Shown one piece after another: positions 1 to 8,631 of a stretch of 64,000 nt of DNA. The notes beneath the pieces were generated by a model, which was not told where the DNA came from, did no database searches, and saw only the letters and a list, made by a program, of their open reading frames with translations. Each line of letters starts with the position of its first letter. The stretch's first letter is position 1. The translations under genes were made by a program, and so were the position numbers. The stretch comes from Pararhizobium sp. (GTDB lineage: Bacteria; Pseudomonadota; Alphaproteobacteria; Rhizobiales; Rhizobiaceae), in assembly GCA_030655075.1 (NCBI GenBank), contig JAURWE010000058.1, forward strand, positions 379,991-443,990, given 5' to 3'.

Positions 1-117
1 CTCCGCGCCCATGATGCAGTCGAGCGCCATGGACGACTTGCCGGAGCCGGACGGGCCGACAAACAGAAAGCCCGTTGTACCGATCACGATGGCGGTGCCA
101 TGGACATTGCCGGCCAT
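1..117 (-). CDS. hprK: HPr kinase/phosphorylase, 5' end only (cut by window edge)
   Basis: Only the first 39 codons are in the window. They contain a P-loop, GPSGSGKS, at residues 21-28, as in the catalytic domain of HPr kinase/phosphorylase, which phosphorylates HPr on serine in the nitrogen-type PTS regulatory chain. The P-loop lies very near the N terminus, so the long N-terminal domain of Gram-positive HprK is absent; this short form is usual in alphaproteobacteria. Its ATG shares one base with the chvG stop codon (TGATG), so translation is probably coupled to chvG. The identification rests on this motif plus the known hprK-chvG-chvI gene order; the rest of the gene is outside the window. 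Confidence 0.85.
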   Translation of the reverse strand, partial: MAGNVHGTAIVIGTTGFLFVGPSGSGKSSMALDCIMGAE

Positions 118-1916
118 CAGCTGCTGGTTTCCGCAGGCAGAGTCAGCGTGAAGCGCGCGCCGTGGATCGTTCCGGTCTTCTTGTCGATGATATTCTCGGC
201 CTTCAGCGTGCCGCCATGCGCCTCGGCAATCTGCCGCGATATCGACAGGCCAAGGCCGGAGTTCTGTCCAAAGTCCTCGCCATCGGGACGATCAGTGTAA
301 AACCGCTCAAAAATCCGGTCGATATCTTCCGCCTGAATGCCCGGTCCGTTGTCTTCGATATAGACAAGGCAGCGGGTTTTCGAGCGGACCAGGCGGATCA
401 GGATGCGCCCGCCCGTATCCGGAACAAACGACCGCGCGTTCTCGATCAGGTTGGTAACGATTTGGCCGATCCGCAGGTCGTGGCCGTTGACATGGAACCG
501 CGTCTTCGGATTGTCCTTGCGGTCGACAATCAGCTCCAGCGCCACAGGCTTCTTCTTGCCACGGATCTGGCGCGAGATATCAACGAGGTCGCCGAGAAGC
601 CGTTCGAGATCGACAGTTCCGGCATCGCTGCGGGCAAGCTCGGCATCCAGCCGCGACGCATCCGAAATATCGCTGATCAGCCGGTCGAGTCGGCGAACGT
701 CATGCTGGATGATATCGACCAGCCGCTGCTTTGATTCCTCCGTCCGCGCCAGCGGCAGCGTCTCCACCGCGCTGCGCAGCGATGTCAGAGGGTTCTTTAG
801 TTCATGGCTGACGTCGGCCGCAAAGCTCTCGATGGCGTCGATCCGGTCATAGAGCGCTGTTGTCATTTCCCGAAGGGCGACCGAAAGGTTGCCGATCTCG
901 TCCTGGCGGGAGGAGAAATCGGGGATTTCCTCGCGCTCTTTGGCGCCGCGCCGTACGCGGATTGCAGCCGCCGAAAGCCGCCGCAGCGGATTGGCGATCG
1001 TGCTGGAAAGAAGCAAGGAGAGCACGATATTCACCAGGCCCGCAGCACCGGCGACGCGCATGATCGCCAGCCGCTCCGCATGGACGATCTTGTCGATATC
1101 GCCGGCCTGGGTCGAAAGCAGCAGCACGCCGAGGACCGCGCGGAAACGCTGCACCGGCACGGCGACAGAAACGATCAGCTCGCCTTTTTCATTAACCCGA
1201 ACGACAGCACCGCGGACGCCGGTAAGCGCGTTCATCACCTCCGGATAGATCGTGCCGCCACCCCCCGGGGCTTCCTTGTAGATCGGCAGATTACCGGGCT
1301 GCAGAATCTTGTTGAACCAAGCGTTTAGCTGTTCTGTCAGCTCGACAGGCTCGGAATCGATCGGCGGCAGATCGAAGCGCAGAACCTGGCCGCGCGTGTA
1401 GAGATGCCGGGAATCAAGCAGCAGGTTGGCGTCGGCATCAAAAATCCGCGCGCGTGTGCGGGTTGGCGAAATCAGCCGCCGCAGCACCGGCGCGATGCGT
1501 TCCGGGTTTATCGGAAACTCCAAATCCTCGTCGTTCGGCAAGGGCGTCAGGCTCTGGCCGGCCTGAAGTTCCAGCAGCTTTTCCGGATCGATGGTGATGG
1601 AATTCGTGTCGACTGAAGCCGACGCAGAGATCGCGCCAGCAATGATTTCGCCCTGCGTCAGCAGGCTCTCGACGCGGGCATCGATAAGCCCTTCGCGAAA
1701 CTGGTTGAGGTACATGATACCCGCGACCAGAACCACAAGTGCCACCAGATTGAAAAACAGGATCCGCCGCGTCAGGCTGGAAAAAACCGCGTTGCCGAAG
1801 ATGCGGCGGATGAGGGTAAAGGGATGAATCCAGGCGCGGCCCGGCGAAGATGCGCCGGCCCTGCCGTCGGCATCGTCTCCATCCCTGTCCCGCAAGACTT
1901 CAGTCACCCAATTCAC
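117..1916 (-). CDS. chvG: Sensor histidine kinase ChvG (ExoS)
   Basis: Inner-membrane sensor kinase of the ChvG/ChvI system, which in rhizobia and agrobacteria responds to acid and envelope stress and controls exopolysaccharide, motility and virulence or symbiosis genes. The 599-residue protein has a cytoplasmic N-terminal tail, a membrane segment at about 51-71, a periplasmic domain of about 210 residues, a second membrane segment at about 285-307, a HAMP region, a HisKA box with phospho-acceptor His371 (SHELKNPL), and an ATPase domain with NLIEN, EDNGPGI and GLGLSI motifs. The periplasmic domain has a short glycine run near residue 219. It lies downstream of chvI with a gap of about 116 bases and overlaps hprK by one base. 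Confidence 0.95.
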   Translation of the reverse strand: MNWVTEVLRDRDGDDADGRAGASSPGRAWIHPFTLIRRIFGNAVFSSLTRRILFFNLVALVVLVAGIMYLNQFREGLIDARVESLLTQGEIIAGAISASASVDTNSITIDPEKLLELQAGQSLTPLPNDEDLEFPINPERIAPVLRRLISPTRTRARIFDADANLLLDSRHLYTRGQVLRFDLPPIDSEPVELTEQLNAWFNKILQPGNLPIYKEAPGGGGTIYPEVMNALTGVRGAVVRVNEKGELIVSVAVPVQRFRAVLGVLLLSTQAGDIDKIVHAERLAIMRVAGAAGLVNIVLSLLLSSTIANPLRRLSAAAIRVRRGAKEREEIPDFSSRQDEIGNLSVALREMTTALYDRIDAIESFAADVSHELKNPLTSLRSAVETLPLARTEESKQRLVDIIQHDVRRLDRLISDISDASRLDAELARSDAGTVDLERLLGDLVDISRQIRGKKKPVALELIVDRKDNPKTRFHVNGHDLRIGQIVTNLIENARSFVPDTGGRILIRLVRSKTRCLVYIEDNGPGIQAEDIDRIFERFYTDRPDGEDFGQNSGLGLSISRQIAEAHGGTLKAENIIDKKTGTIHGARFTLTLPAETSS

Positions 1917-2032
1917 CCCAGAGCGCCCGAGCCAGCTGCGCCGTCCTGTCGCCGGGACGAACCAGAAGGCCTGTCATCGACAGCGTCAGTCTATCACCGG
2001 TTCGGGCATTTTGCATGTTGCCGCACGCACGG

Positions 2033-2758
2033 TCACGCCGATTCGCGGAACCTGTAGCCGACGCCATACAAGGTTTCGATCATGTCGAAATCATTGTCGA
2101 CCATTTTGAACTTCTTGCGCAGCCGCTTGATATGGCTGTCGATCGTCCGGTCGTCGACATAGACCTGTTCGTCATAGGCCGCATCCATCAGCGCGTCACG
2201 GCTCTTGACGACACCGGGCCGCTGGGCGAGCGAATGCAGGATCAGGAATTCGGTGACCGTCAGGGTCACCGGCTCGTTCTTCCAGGTGCAGGTGTGGCGC
2301 TCCTGATCCATGGCCAGCTGGCCGCGCTCCAGCGAGCGCGCCTGCATGTCGGCAGGTTTTGCGCCGGTGGCGGTGTTGGCGGCAGCAGCTTCGCGGTTGG
2401 ATGCGCGGCGCAGGATCGCCTTGACGCGCTCGACCAGAAGTCTCTGCGAAAATGGCTTGGTGATGAAATCGTCGGCGCCCATCTTCAATCCGAAAAGCTC
2501 GTCGATTTCCTCGTCCTTCGACGTCAGGAAGATAACCGGGATGTCCGATTTCTGGCGCAGGCGGCGCAACAGTTCCATTCCGTCCATGCGCGGCATCTTG
2601 ATATCGAAAATCGCCAGCTGCGGCGGCCGGGCGAGAAGGCCGTCCAGCGCGGACGCGCCGTCCGTATAGGTCTCGACCTTGTATCCCTCTGCCTCCAGAG
2701 CAATGGAAACGGACGTCAGGATATTCCGGTCGTCGTCGACAAGCGCGATCGTCTGCAT
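2033..2758 (-). CDS. chvI: Response regulator ChvI
   Basis: OmpR/PhoB-type DNA-binding regulator paired with ChvG. The receiver domain (about 1-118) carries the acidic pocket DDD at 8-10, the phospho-acceptor Asp52 in FDIKMPRMDG, the TSK switch and the ITKPF lysine. The C-terminal winged helix (about 140-238) ends with DSHIKRLRKKFK and the YGVGYRF signature. At 241 residues it is the usual length for the family. The family is known to control envelope, succinoglycan and acid-response genes. It is divergent from pckA, and the 289-base region between them must hold promoters for both; in Agrobacterium pckA is reported to be acid induced, which fits this neighbourhood. Confidence 0.95.
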   Translation of the reverse strand: MQTIALVDDDRNILTSVSIALEAEGYKVETYTDGASALDGLLARPPQLAIFDIKMPRMDGMELLRRLRQKSDIPVIFLTSKDEEIDELFGLKMGADDFITKPFSQRLLVERVKAILRRASNREAAAANTATGAKPADMQARSLERGQLAMDQERHTCTWKNEPVTLTVTEFLILHSLAQRPGVVKSRDALMDAAYDEQVYVDDRTIDSHIKRLRKKFKMVDNDFDMIETLYGVGYRFRESA

Positions 2759-3047
2759 CGTGGGGTGGCTCCGTATGAAACAGTGGCGGGTGAGTGCCTA
2801 CATGAGGATAAAGGTGGAACAAAATGTGGCAAGGATAAAAGCAAAGCAGATTTCACCCATCGGTTGCCGTCCAAAATAGAGAGCGTTTCGTCGAATTCAA
2901 ACGATTTAAAAAATATGACTTTCTTTTAAATCGATTAATATACTGATTTCATTGACTATTTGCCGGTTTATTCTTGCCAGTTCGATTCTCCTCATCTAGG
3001 GTCTTTCAAAATCCAGGCCATCGGCCATTGAAGGGGAAAGTTTCGCC

Positions 3048-4658
3048 ATGGAAGAACTCGGCATTCGCAACCACGCCATTGGTTTGGACTCAATCGGCTT
3101 TTCGAACCTAAAGACGGTCCGTTTCAATCTGCGCGAAGCCGACCTTTATGAGGAAGCGCTGCGCCGCAACGAAGCGACACTGACGGCGCATGGCGCCTTG
3201 GTGGCACTGACCGGTCAGCACACCGGCCGTTCGGCCAAGGACAAGTTCGTGGTTCGGGACGCGACGACGGACAGCCAGATCTGGTGGGACAACAACAAGC
3301 CCCTGTCGCCAGATCATTTTGCCCTGTTGAAGCAGGACATGCTGGCCCATGCCGAGGGCATGTCGCTCTATATTCAGGATCTGATCGGCGGTGCCGACAG
3401 TACCAATGCGCTGCCGACGCGCGTGGTCACTGAGTTCGCCTGGCATTCGCTGTTCATCCGCAATCTCCTGATCCGCCCTGATAGGGAAACACTCGCCGCT
3501 TTCGTGCCGAAGCTGACAATCATCGATCTTCCAAGCTTCAAGGCAGATCCGGCGCGTCATGGCTGCCGGACCGAGACCGTCATTGCCTGCGATCTGGTCA
3601 ACGGCCTCATTCTGATTGCCGGCACGTCCTATGCGGGAGAAATGAAGAAGTCGGTTTTCACCGCCCTCAATTACAGCCTGCCGGAAAAGGGCGTCATGCC
3701 GATGCACTGCTCGGCCAATGTCGGGCCTGATGGCGATGCTGCCGTTTTCTTCGGCCTGTCTGGCACCGGGAAGACCACATTGTCTGCCGATCCGGGCCGC
3801 ACGCTGATCGGTGACGACGAGCATGGCTGGGGTGAAAACGGCATCTTCAATTTCGAAGGCGGCTGCTATGCCAAGACCATCCGTCTGTCGGCCGAGGCCG
3901 AGCCGGAAATTTTCGCGACCACGCGCCGCTTTGGCACGGTTCTCGAAAACGTCATTCTTGATGAAAATCGTGTTCCGGATTTCAATGACAGCTCACTGAC
4001 GGAAAACACCCGGTGCGCCTACCCGCTGCATTTCATTCCGAATGCCAGCGCTACCGGCACGGCAGGTCATCCGAAGACGATTATCATGCTGACAGCCGAT
4101 GCCTTCGGCGTGCTGCCGCCGATCGCCCGGCTGACCCCCGAGCAAGCCATGTATCACTTCCTCTCCGGTTACACCGCCAAGGTGGCCGGAACAGAAAAGG
4201 GCGTTACGGAACCGGAGGCTACCTTTTCGACCTGCTTCGGAGCGCCCTTCATGCCGCGGCATCCGTCGGAGTATGGCAACCTGTTGAAAGACCTTATCGC
4301 CCGGCATGACGTAACCTGCTGGCTGGTCAACACCGGCTGGACCAGCGGCGCTTACGGCACCGGCAATCGCATGCCGATCAAGGCGACGCGCGGTCTTTTG
4401 GCGGCTGCGCTGAACGGTTCGCTCAAACATGCCCAGTTCAGGCAGGACCCGCATTTCGGCTTTGCCGTTCCCGTCTCCGTTGCCGGTATCGACGCCAAGA
4501 TCCTCGATCCGCGCTCGACCTGGGCAGACGTCGCCGCCTATGACGCTCAGGCGTCCCGGCTCGTCGAAATGTTCATCGCCAACTTCGCCAAGTTCGAGGA
4601 TCACGTCGACAACAGCGTCCGCGATGCCGCGCCCGGCCTGAAGCTGGCAGCCGAATAA
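3048..4658 (+). CDS. pckA: Phosphoenolpyruvate carboxykinase (ATP)
   Basis: Converts oxaloacetate and ATP to phosphoenolpyruvate, CO2 and ADP, the first committed step of gluconeogenesis from C4 acids. The 536-residue protein has the substrate-site motif TGQHTGRSAKDK (55-66), the kinase-1a P-loop GLSGTGKT at 236-243, and the metal-binding kinase-2 motif IGDDEHGW at 254-261. Length and motifs match the ATP-dependent class rather than the GTP class. An intrinsic terminator follows 30 bases after the stop, so it is probably a single-gene unit. It sits divergent from chvI, a conserved rhizobial arrangement. Confidence 0.97.
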   Translation: MEELGIRNHAIGLDSIGFSNLKTVRFNLREADLYEEALRRNEATLTAHGALVALTGQHTGRSAKDKFVVRDATTDSQIWWDNNKPLSPDHFALLKQDMLAHAEGMSLYIQDLIGGADSTNALPTRVVTEFAWHSLFIRNLLIRPDRETLAAFVPKLTIIDLPSFKADPARHGCRTETVIACDLVNGLILIAGTSYAGEMKKSVFTALNYSLPEKGVMPMHCSANVGPDGDAAVFFGLSGTGKTTLSADPGRTLIGDDEHGWGENGIFNFEGGCYAKTIRLSAEAEPEIFATTRRFGTVLENVILDENRVPDFNDSSLTENTRCAYPLHFIPNASATGTAGHPKTIIMLTADAFGVLPPIARLTPEQAMYHFLSGYTAKVAGTEKGVTEPEATFSTCFGAPFMPRHPSEYGNLLKDLIARHDVTCWLVNTGWTSGAYGTGNRMPIKATRGLLAAALNGSLKHAQFRQDPHFGFAVPVSVAGIDAKILDPRSTWADVAAYDAQASRLVEMFIANFAKFEDHVDNSVRDAAPGLKLAAE

Positions 4659-4687
4659 GCCTGTCCGATTCACAGCCTGAAATTGGG

Positions 4688-4714
4688 AACCCGGCCTTTT
4701 CAGCCGGGTTTTTT
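4688..4714 (+). terminator. Intrinsic terminator after pckA
   Basis: Perfect 8-bp stem AACCCGGC/GCCGGGTT with a 7-base loop, followed by a T run. It lies between the pckA stop and the next gene on the same strand. Confidence 0.85.
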
Positions 4715-4766
4715 CGTTTCCAAGATTGGGCCATTGTGGAATAGATCGCTGCGAAGGAAGGCAGCC

Positions 4767-5201
4767 ATGGCAAGTGATCCACTCTACATTAACGACCGCA
4801 TCGTTATTGCCGGCTGGGAGCTGACGGAGAGTTTCGTGCTGGCGGGCGGCCCGGGTGGGCAGAACGTCAACAAGGTCTCCACGGCCGTCCAGCTCCGTTT
4901 CGATATCGCCCATACACCCTCATTGCCGGACCGTGTCCGTGACAACGCTATCAAGCTGGCGGGCCGCAAGGTTTCGAAGGACGGTGTCCTGATGATCGAG
5001 GCCAACCGCTTCCGCAGCCAGGACCGCAACCGCGAGGATGCACGAGATCGGCTGAAGGCGCTTATTCTTGAGGCCGCAGCGCCCCCGCCGCCACCCCGGC
5101 GAAAAACGAAGCCGACCAAAGGATCGATTGAGCGGCGGCTGAAAAGCAAATCCGGCCGGTCTGATATCAAGAAGATGCGAACGCGGCCGGACAACGAGTG
5201 A
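4767..5201 (+). CDS. arfB: Alternative ribosome-rescue factor / aminoacyl-tRNA hydrolase ArfB
   Basis: Class-I release-factor-like protein that hydrolyses peptidyl-tRNA on ribosomes stalled at the 3' end of broken mRNAs. The 144-residue product carries the catalytic GGQ motif at 30-32 inside GGPGGQNVNK, and a lysine/arginine-rich C-terminal tail that in this family enters the empty mRNA channel. It lacks the codon-recognition domains of RF1/RF2, so it is ArfB (YaeJ) and not a true release factor. I chose the ATG at 4767 because an upstream in-frame start at 4683 lies inside the pckA terminator and would add unrelated sequence. Confidence 0.93.
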   Translation: MASDPLYINDRIVIAGWELTESFVLAGGPGGQNVNKVSTAVQLRFDIAHTPSLPDRVRDNAIKLAGRKVSKDGVLMIEANRFRSQDRNREDARDRLKALILEAAAPPPPPRRKTKPTKGSIERRLKSKSGRSDIKKMRTRPDNE

Positions 5202-5294
5202 ACGGGATCTTTCAGCCGAACTGAACCGATGGTGCTTGTAATTGTTAGCGCGGTGCACTTTCTTAAGGCTGGTATACGGGAAAAGGAGATACCC

Positions 5295-5765
5295 ATGGGT
5301 CTGTTCAATTTTATCAAGAATGCCGGCAAGAAGCTCGGTATAGGAGATGACGATGCTCCGGACGTGGAAGCCGTTAAAAAGGAACTGGCATCTCACGATC
5401 TCGGGACGGACGACGTCAAAGTCGAAGTTGTCGACGACAAGGTCGTTCTGACCGGCGTGGTCAAGGATCAGTCGATCTTCGAAAAGGCCGTCGTGGCCGT
5501 TGGCAACACGCTCGGCATCTCCAAGGTTGAAGCCGCCGAGTTGAAGATCGCCGAAACGCCGGCAGAAACTGCGGTCGCCGCCAAGGCACCAGTGTTCTAC
5601 ACGGTCAAGAAGGGCGACAACCTCTGGAAGATCGCAGAAGCCCAGTACGGCAAGGGCAAGGGCGCCAAAAACCCTGTTATCTTCGAGGCCAACAAGCCGA
5701 TGCTCACCCATCCGGACAAGATCTATCCCGGCCAGGTTCTGCGTATTCCAGACCTCGGCGCCTGA
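5295..5765 (+). CDS. kbp: BON and LysM domain protein, Kbp/YgaU-like
   Basis: A 156-residue protein with the layout of E. coli Kbp (YgaU), a soluble potassium-binding protein: conserved N terminus MGLFNFIKNAG, a BON domain at about 22-85, and a LysM domain at about 101-151 (YTVKKGDNLWKIA ... KIYPGQVLRIP). There is no signal peptide, as in Kbp, so it is probably cytoplasmic despite the LysM domain. The start at 5295 has an AAAGGAGA ribosome binding site 6 bases upstream; the in-frame start at 5229 would place that site inside the coding region. Potassium binding is carried over from the family and has not been shown here. Confidence 0.88.
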   Translation: MGLFNFIKNAGKKLGIGDDDAPDVEAVKKELASHDLGTDDVKVEVVDDKVVLTGVVKDQSIFEKAVVAVGNTLGISKVEAAELKIAETPAETAVAAKAPVFYTVKKGDNLWKIAEAQYGKGKGAKNPVIFEANKPMLTHPDKIYPGQVLRIPDLGA

Positions 5766-5909
5766 TCATGAAGGCGTGCGCTCTCTCTTGTGAAATGCTC
5801 TGGACCAGTCTTGCGTCCGTGCAGGATTCTCATGAGTCGGCAGAGGTATCTCCAGAGCGCACGCTCATTCCCCAGACCCTGCGGTCGGCTTTCAGCAGCA
5901 CACACAGTC

Positions 5910-6521
5910 ATGGCTGATCTGCCTGCTGGTTTCAAATTCCTTCCCGGTTTCCTGAGCAGAACCGCGCAGGAGGATCTTGTCGGTCTCATCCGCGAGATCG
6001 TCACGGCCGCCCCCTTGTTCGTGCCCGCCATGCCCCGCACCGGAAAACCGATGTCGGTTCGCATGACCAATTGCGGATCGCTGGGCTGGGTGACGGACAA
6101 GGAGCGCGGCTATCGTTACCAGCCAACGCATCCGGTGACCGGGGCACCCTGGCCGGCCATTCCGGCTAGCCTACTGGAGGTTTGGGAGAAGGTCAGCGGC
6201 AGCACGATGATACCTGAGGCCTGCCTGATCAATTTCTACGATGCCGGGGCGAAGATGGGGTTGCATCAGGACAGGGACGAAACCGATCTGCAAACGCCGG
6301 TCGTTTCTCTCTCGCTCGGCGACACATGCCTTTTCCGCATCGGCAGCCGTGCGCGAACGGACAAGACTGGGTCCTTCAAGCTTTCCAGCGGCGATGTCGT
6401 GGTTCTGGGCGGTGAAAGCCGGCTTTCTTTTCATGGTGTCGACCGGATCTATCCGGCCACATCGACGCTTCTGAAGAATGGCGGGCGCATCAACCTCACG
6501 CTCAGGCGCGTCACACTCTGA
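5910..6521 (+). CDS. alkB: DNA oxidative demethylase AlkB
   Basis: Fe(II)/2-oxoglutarate dioxygenase that removes 1-methyladenine and 3-methylcytosine from DNA. The 203-residue product shows the iron ligands His119 and Asp121 (HQDRD) and His175, and the 2-oxoglutarate site with Arg193 and Arg199 in RINLTLR. An upstream in-frame ATG at 5790 would add 40 residues without resemblance to AlkB; 5910 gives the normal family length. It is convergent with coaA, with only three bases between the two stop codons. No LexA or Ada-type control site was recognised upstream. Confidence 0.93.
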   Translation: MADLPAGFKFLPGFLSRTAQEDLVGLIREIVTAAPLFVPAMPRTGKPMSVRMTNCGSLGWVTDKERGYRYQPTHPVTGAPWPAIPASLLEVWEKVSGSTMIPEACLINFYDAGAKMGLHQDRDETDLQTPVVSLSLGDTCLFRIGSRARTDKTGSFKLSSGDVVVLGGESRLSFHGVDRIYPATSTLLKNGGRINLTLRRVTL

Positions 6522-6531
6522 GCCTCAGAGT
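6515..6531. other. Hairpin formed by the two convergent stop codons of alkB and coaA
   Basis: ACTCTGA and TCAGAGT form a perfect 7-bp inverted repeat around a 3-base gap. Each arm contains the stop codon of one of the convergent genes. There is no T run, so it is a weak terminator candidate at best, though it would appear in both mRNAs. Confidence 0.45.
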
Positions 6532-7523
6532 TTCCTCAGCGCAACCGTTTCAACCAGATGATCGTGGCCCTTCTGCAGAATCAGGTCGGCGCGTGGCCGG
6601 GTCGGCAGGATGTTCTGTTTGAGGTTTTTCAGGTTGATATTGGTCCAGAGACCTTCGGCAATAGCGAGTGCTGCGTCCTCGCTGATGCTGGCATAGCGGT
6701 TGAAGAACGAATCCGGGTTCTTGAATGCGGTCTGCCGCAGATGCATGAAGCGATTGACGTACCAGGCGTGGATCAGGGTTTCCTCGGCATCGATATAGAT
6801 CGAGAAGTCGAAGAAATCCGACACCATCGGCACGATCTTGCCATCGGCGGGCAGGCTGCGTGATTGCAGAACGTTGATCCCCTCGAAGATCAGGATATCG
6901 GGACGGTCGATGACGGAAAATTCGTTTGGCAGCACGTCGTAGGTCAGGTGCGAATAGCTCGGTGCCTTGACGTTCGGCTGCCCGGCCTTGATGGCCGAGA
7001 GGAAACGCAGCAACTGGCCGATGTCATAGCTTTCCGGAAAACCCTTCCGGTCCATCATGTTTTCACGCTGCAGCACGGCGTTCGGGTAAAGGAAACCGTC
7101 GGTGGTGACGAGGTCTACCTTCGGGCTCGACGGCCAGCGCGCCAGGAGCTGCGCCAGAATACGCGCCGTGGTCGATTTGCCCACGGCAACGGACCCGGCG
7201 ATGCCGATGACGAAAGGCGTCTTGGCTTCACCGGTGGTGCTCAGAAAGCGGCGCCGCTGTTCGAACAGCAGCTGCGAGGATTCCACATGGGCCGACAGCA
7301 GGCGCGACAGCGACAGGTAGATCTTGCGCACTTCTGTAAGGTCGATCGGGTCGTTCAGCGATCGCAGACGCTGCACGTCCTCGGCCGTCAGCGTCAGCGG
7401 CGTATCGGCGCGAAACTGCGACCATTCCTCCGCCGAAAAAAAGCGGTAAGGCGAATAATCTGTGTTCTCGAAATTGTCCGGAATATCGGCCGGCGCTTTT
7501 TCCTGGCTAGCTCTAATCATCAA
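6525..7523 (-). CDS. coaA: Type I pantothenate kinase
   Basis: Phosphorylates pantothenate, the first and usually rate-limiting step of coenzyme A synthesis. The 332-residue protein has the P-loop GSVAVGKS at 110-117, the TTDGFLYPN substrate motif and the IFEGINVLQ segment typical of bacterial type I enzymes (CoaA, PRK-like fold). Its ATG overlaps the hisE stop by four bases (ATGA), so it is the last gene of the his run and is probably translated by coupling. This his-coaA linkage is common in Rhizobiales and puts a CoA gene under his operon transcription. Confidence 0.96.
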   Translation of the reverse strand: MMIRASQEKAPADIPDNFENTDYSPYRFFSAEEWSQFRADTPLTLTAEDVQRLRSLNDPIDLTEVRKIYLSLSRLLSAHVESSQLLFEQRRRFLSTTGEAKTPFVIGIAGSVAVGKSTTARILAQLLARWPSSPKVDLVTTDGFLYPNAVLQRENMMDRKGFPESYDIGQLLRFLSAIKAGQPNVKAPSYSHLTYDVLPNEFSVIDRPDILIFEGINVLQSRSLPADGKIVPMVSDFFDFSIYIDAEETLIHAWYVNRFMHLRQTAFKNPDSFFNRYASISEDAALAIAEGLWTNINLKNLKQNILPTRPRADLILQKGHDHLVETVALRKL

Positions 7524-7846
7524 CTCTGCCGGTTTGCCTTTTCTGTCAGGCCCGATTGTCCGGTTCTCTTTGCAAGTTCCGTCATGACATCATGCAATGG
7601 AATGCCGGCAATCTTCAATACAACGATAAGATGATAAAGAAGGTCGGCGGATTCCGCGACCAGATTGCCCCGATCGTTGCTGATGGCAGCGATGACAGTT
7701 TCGACTGCCTCTTCACCGAGCTTTTTGGCTGCCCTTGTCTGGCCGCCGGCGACCAGCTTCGCCGTCCAGGATTCGTCCGGTGAGGCCTCCGCCCGCTCAG
7801 CGACGATTGCTTCAAGATCATCCAGGGTAAATCCGCTCACGGTCAT
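7520..7846 (-). CDS. hisE: Phosphoribosyl-ATP pyrophosphatase
   Basis: Second step of histidine synthesis: hydrolyses phosphoribosyl-ATP to phosphoribosyl-AMP and pyrophosphate. The 108-residue all-alpha protein has the MazG-like acidic motif KKLGEEAVETVIAA and the downstream ESADLLYHL motif that bind magnesium. I chose the ATG at 7846, 8 bases after the hisF stop with a GAGAAGTGAG leader; a TTG at 7858 would overlap the hisF stop. No hisI (phosphoribosyl-AMP cyclohydrolase) is present here, so that step must be encoded elsewhere. Confidence 0.95.
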   Translation of the reverse strand: MTVSGFTLDDLEAIVAERAEASPDESWTAKLVAGGQTRAAKKLGEEAVETVIAAISNDRGNLVAESADLLYHLIVVLKIAGIPLHDVMTELAKRTGQSGLTEKANRQS

Positions 7847-7854
7847 CTCACTTC

Positions 7855-8631
7855 TCAATCGAGTCTGACGGCAATGCCATGATCGGCCATATAACGTTTT
7901 GCCTCGCCGATCGTATAGGTTCCGAAATGAAAAATGGAGGCTGCCAGCACCGCCGTCGCATGGCCATCGCGGATACCTTCGACCATGTGATCGAGATTGC
8001 CGACGCCACCAGATGCGATGACAGGCACGGAAACCAGATCGGCAATCGTTCGGGTCAGCGCAATATCATAGCCACCCTTTTGCCCGTCGCGATCCATTGA
8101 GGTCAAAAGCAGCTCCCCAGCGCCCCGCTCGACCATCGTCTGTGCAAAGGCGACGGCGTCGATGCCGGTCGCCTGCCGCCCGCCATGGGTAAAAATCTCC
8201 CAGCGATCCGCCTCGCCATCCTTTGACACCTTTTTCGAATCGATCGAGACGACGATGCATTGGTTGCCGAACTTGTCGGCCGCCTCGGCGACAAAATCCG
8301 GATCCTTCACTGCAGCGGAGTTGATCGACACCTTGTCGGCGCCCGCCAGCAGTAGCTTGCGGATATCGGCCACCGTTCGCACGCCGCCGCCGACCGTCAA
8401 AGGCATGAAACAATGGTCGGCCGTCCGGGCAACAACGTCGAAGATCGTGTCGCGATTGTCGGCCGAAGCGGTGATGTCGAGGAAACACAGTTCGTCGGCA
8501 CCGGCGGCGTCGTAGGCCTTCGCCGATTCCACTGGGTCGCCGGCATCAACAAGGTTGACGAAGCTGACGCCCTTGACCACACGTCCGTCCTTGACGTCCA
8601 GGCAGGGAATAATGCGGGCTTTCAGCGTCAT
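7855..8631 (-). CDS. hisF: Imidazole glycerol phosphate synthase, cyclase subunit
   Basis: (Beta/alpha)8 barrel that, with HisH, uses ammonia and PRFAR to make imidazole glycerol phosphate and AICAR. The 258-residue protein has the two catalytic aspartates expected for HisF: Asp12 in PCLDVKDG and Asp131 in VVSIDSKK. The internal repeat of the half barrels is visible as VGGGVRTV and ASGGVGN phosphate-binding loops. It overlaps hisA by four bases (ATGA), so the subunits and upstream isomerase are translationally coupled. Confidence 0.97.
   Translation of the reverse strand: MTLKARIIPCLDVKDGRVVKGVSFVNLVDAGDPVESAKAYDAAGADELCFLDITASADNRDTIFDVVARTADHCFMPLTVGGGVRTVADIRKLLLAGADKVSINSAAVKDPDFVAEAADKFGNQCIVVSIDSKKVSKDGEADRWEIFTHGGRQATGIDAVAFAQTMVERGAGELLLTSMDRDGQKGGYDIALTRTIADLVSVPVIASGGVGNLDHMVEGIRDGHATAVLAASIFHFGTYTIGEAKRYMADHGIAVRLD

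Noticed and set aside
2936..2990. Possible CtrA box in the chvI-pckA gap (TTAA...TTAA)
   Set aside because: The spacing between the TTAA halves is five bases, not seven, in an AT-rich stretch.
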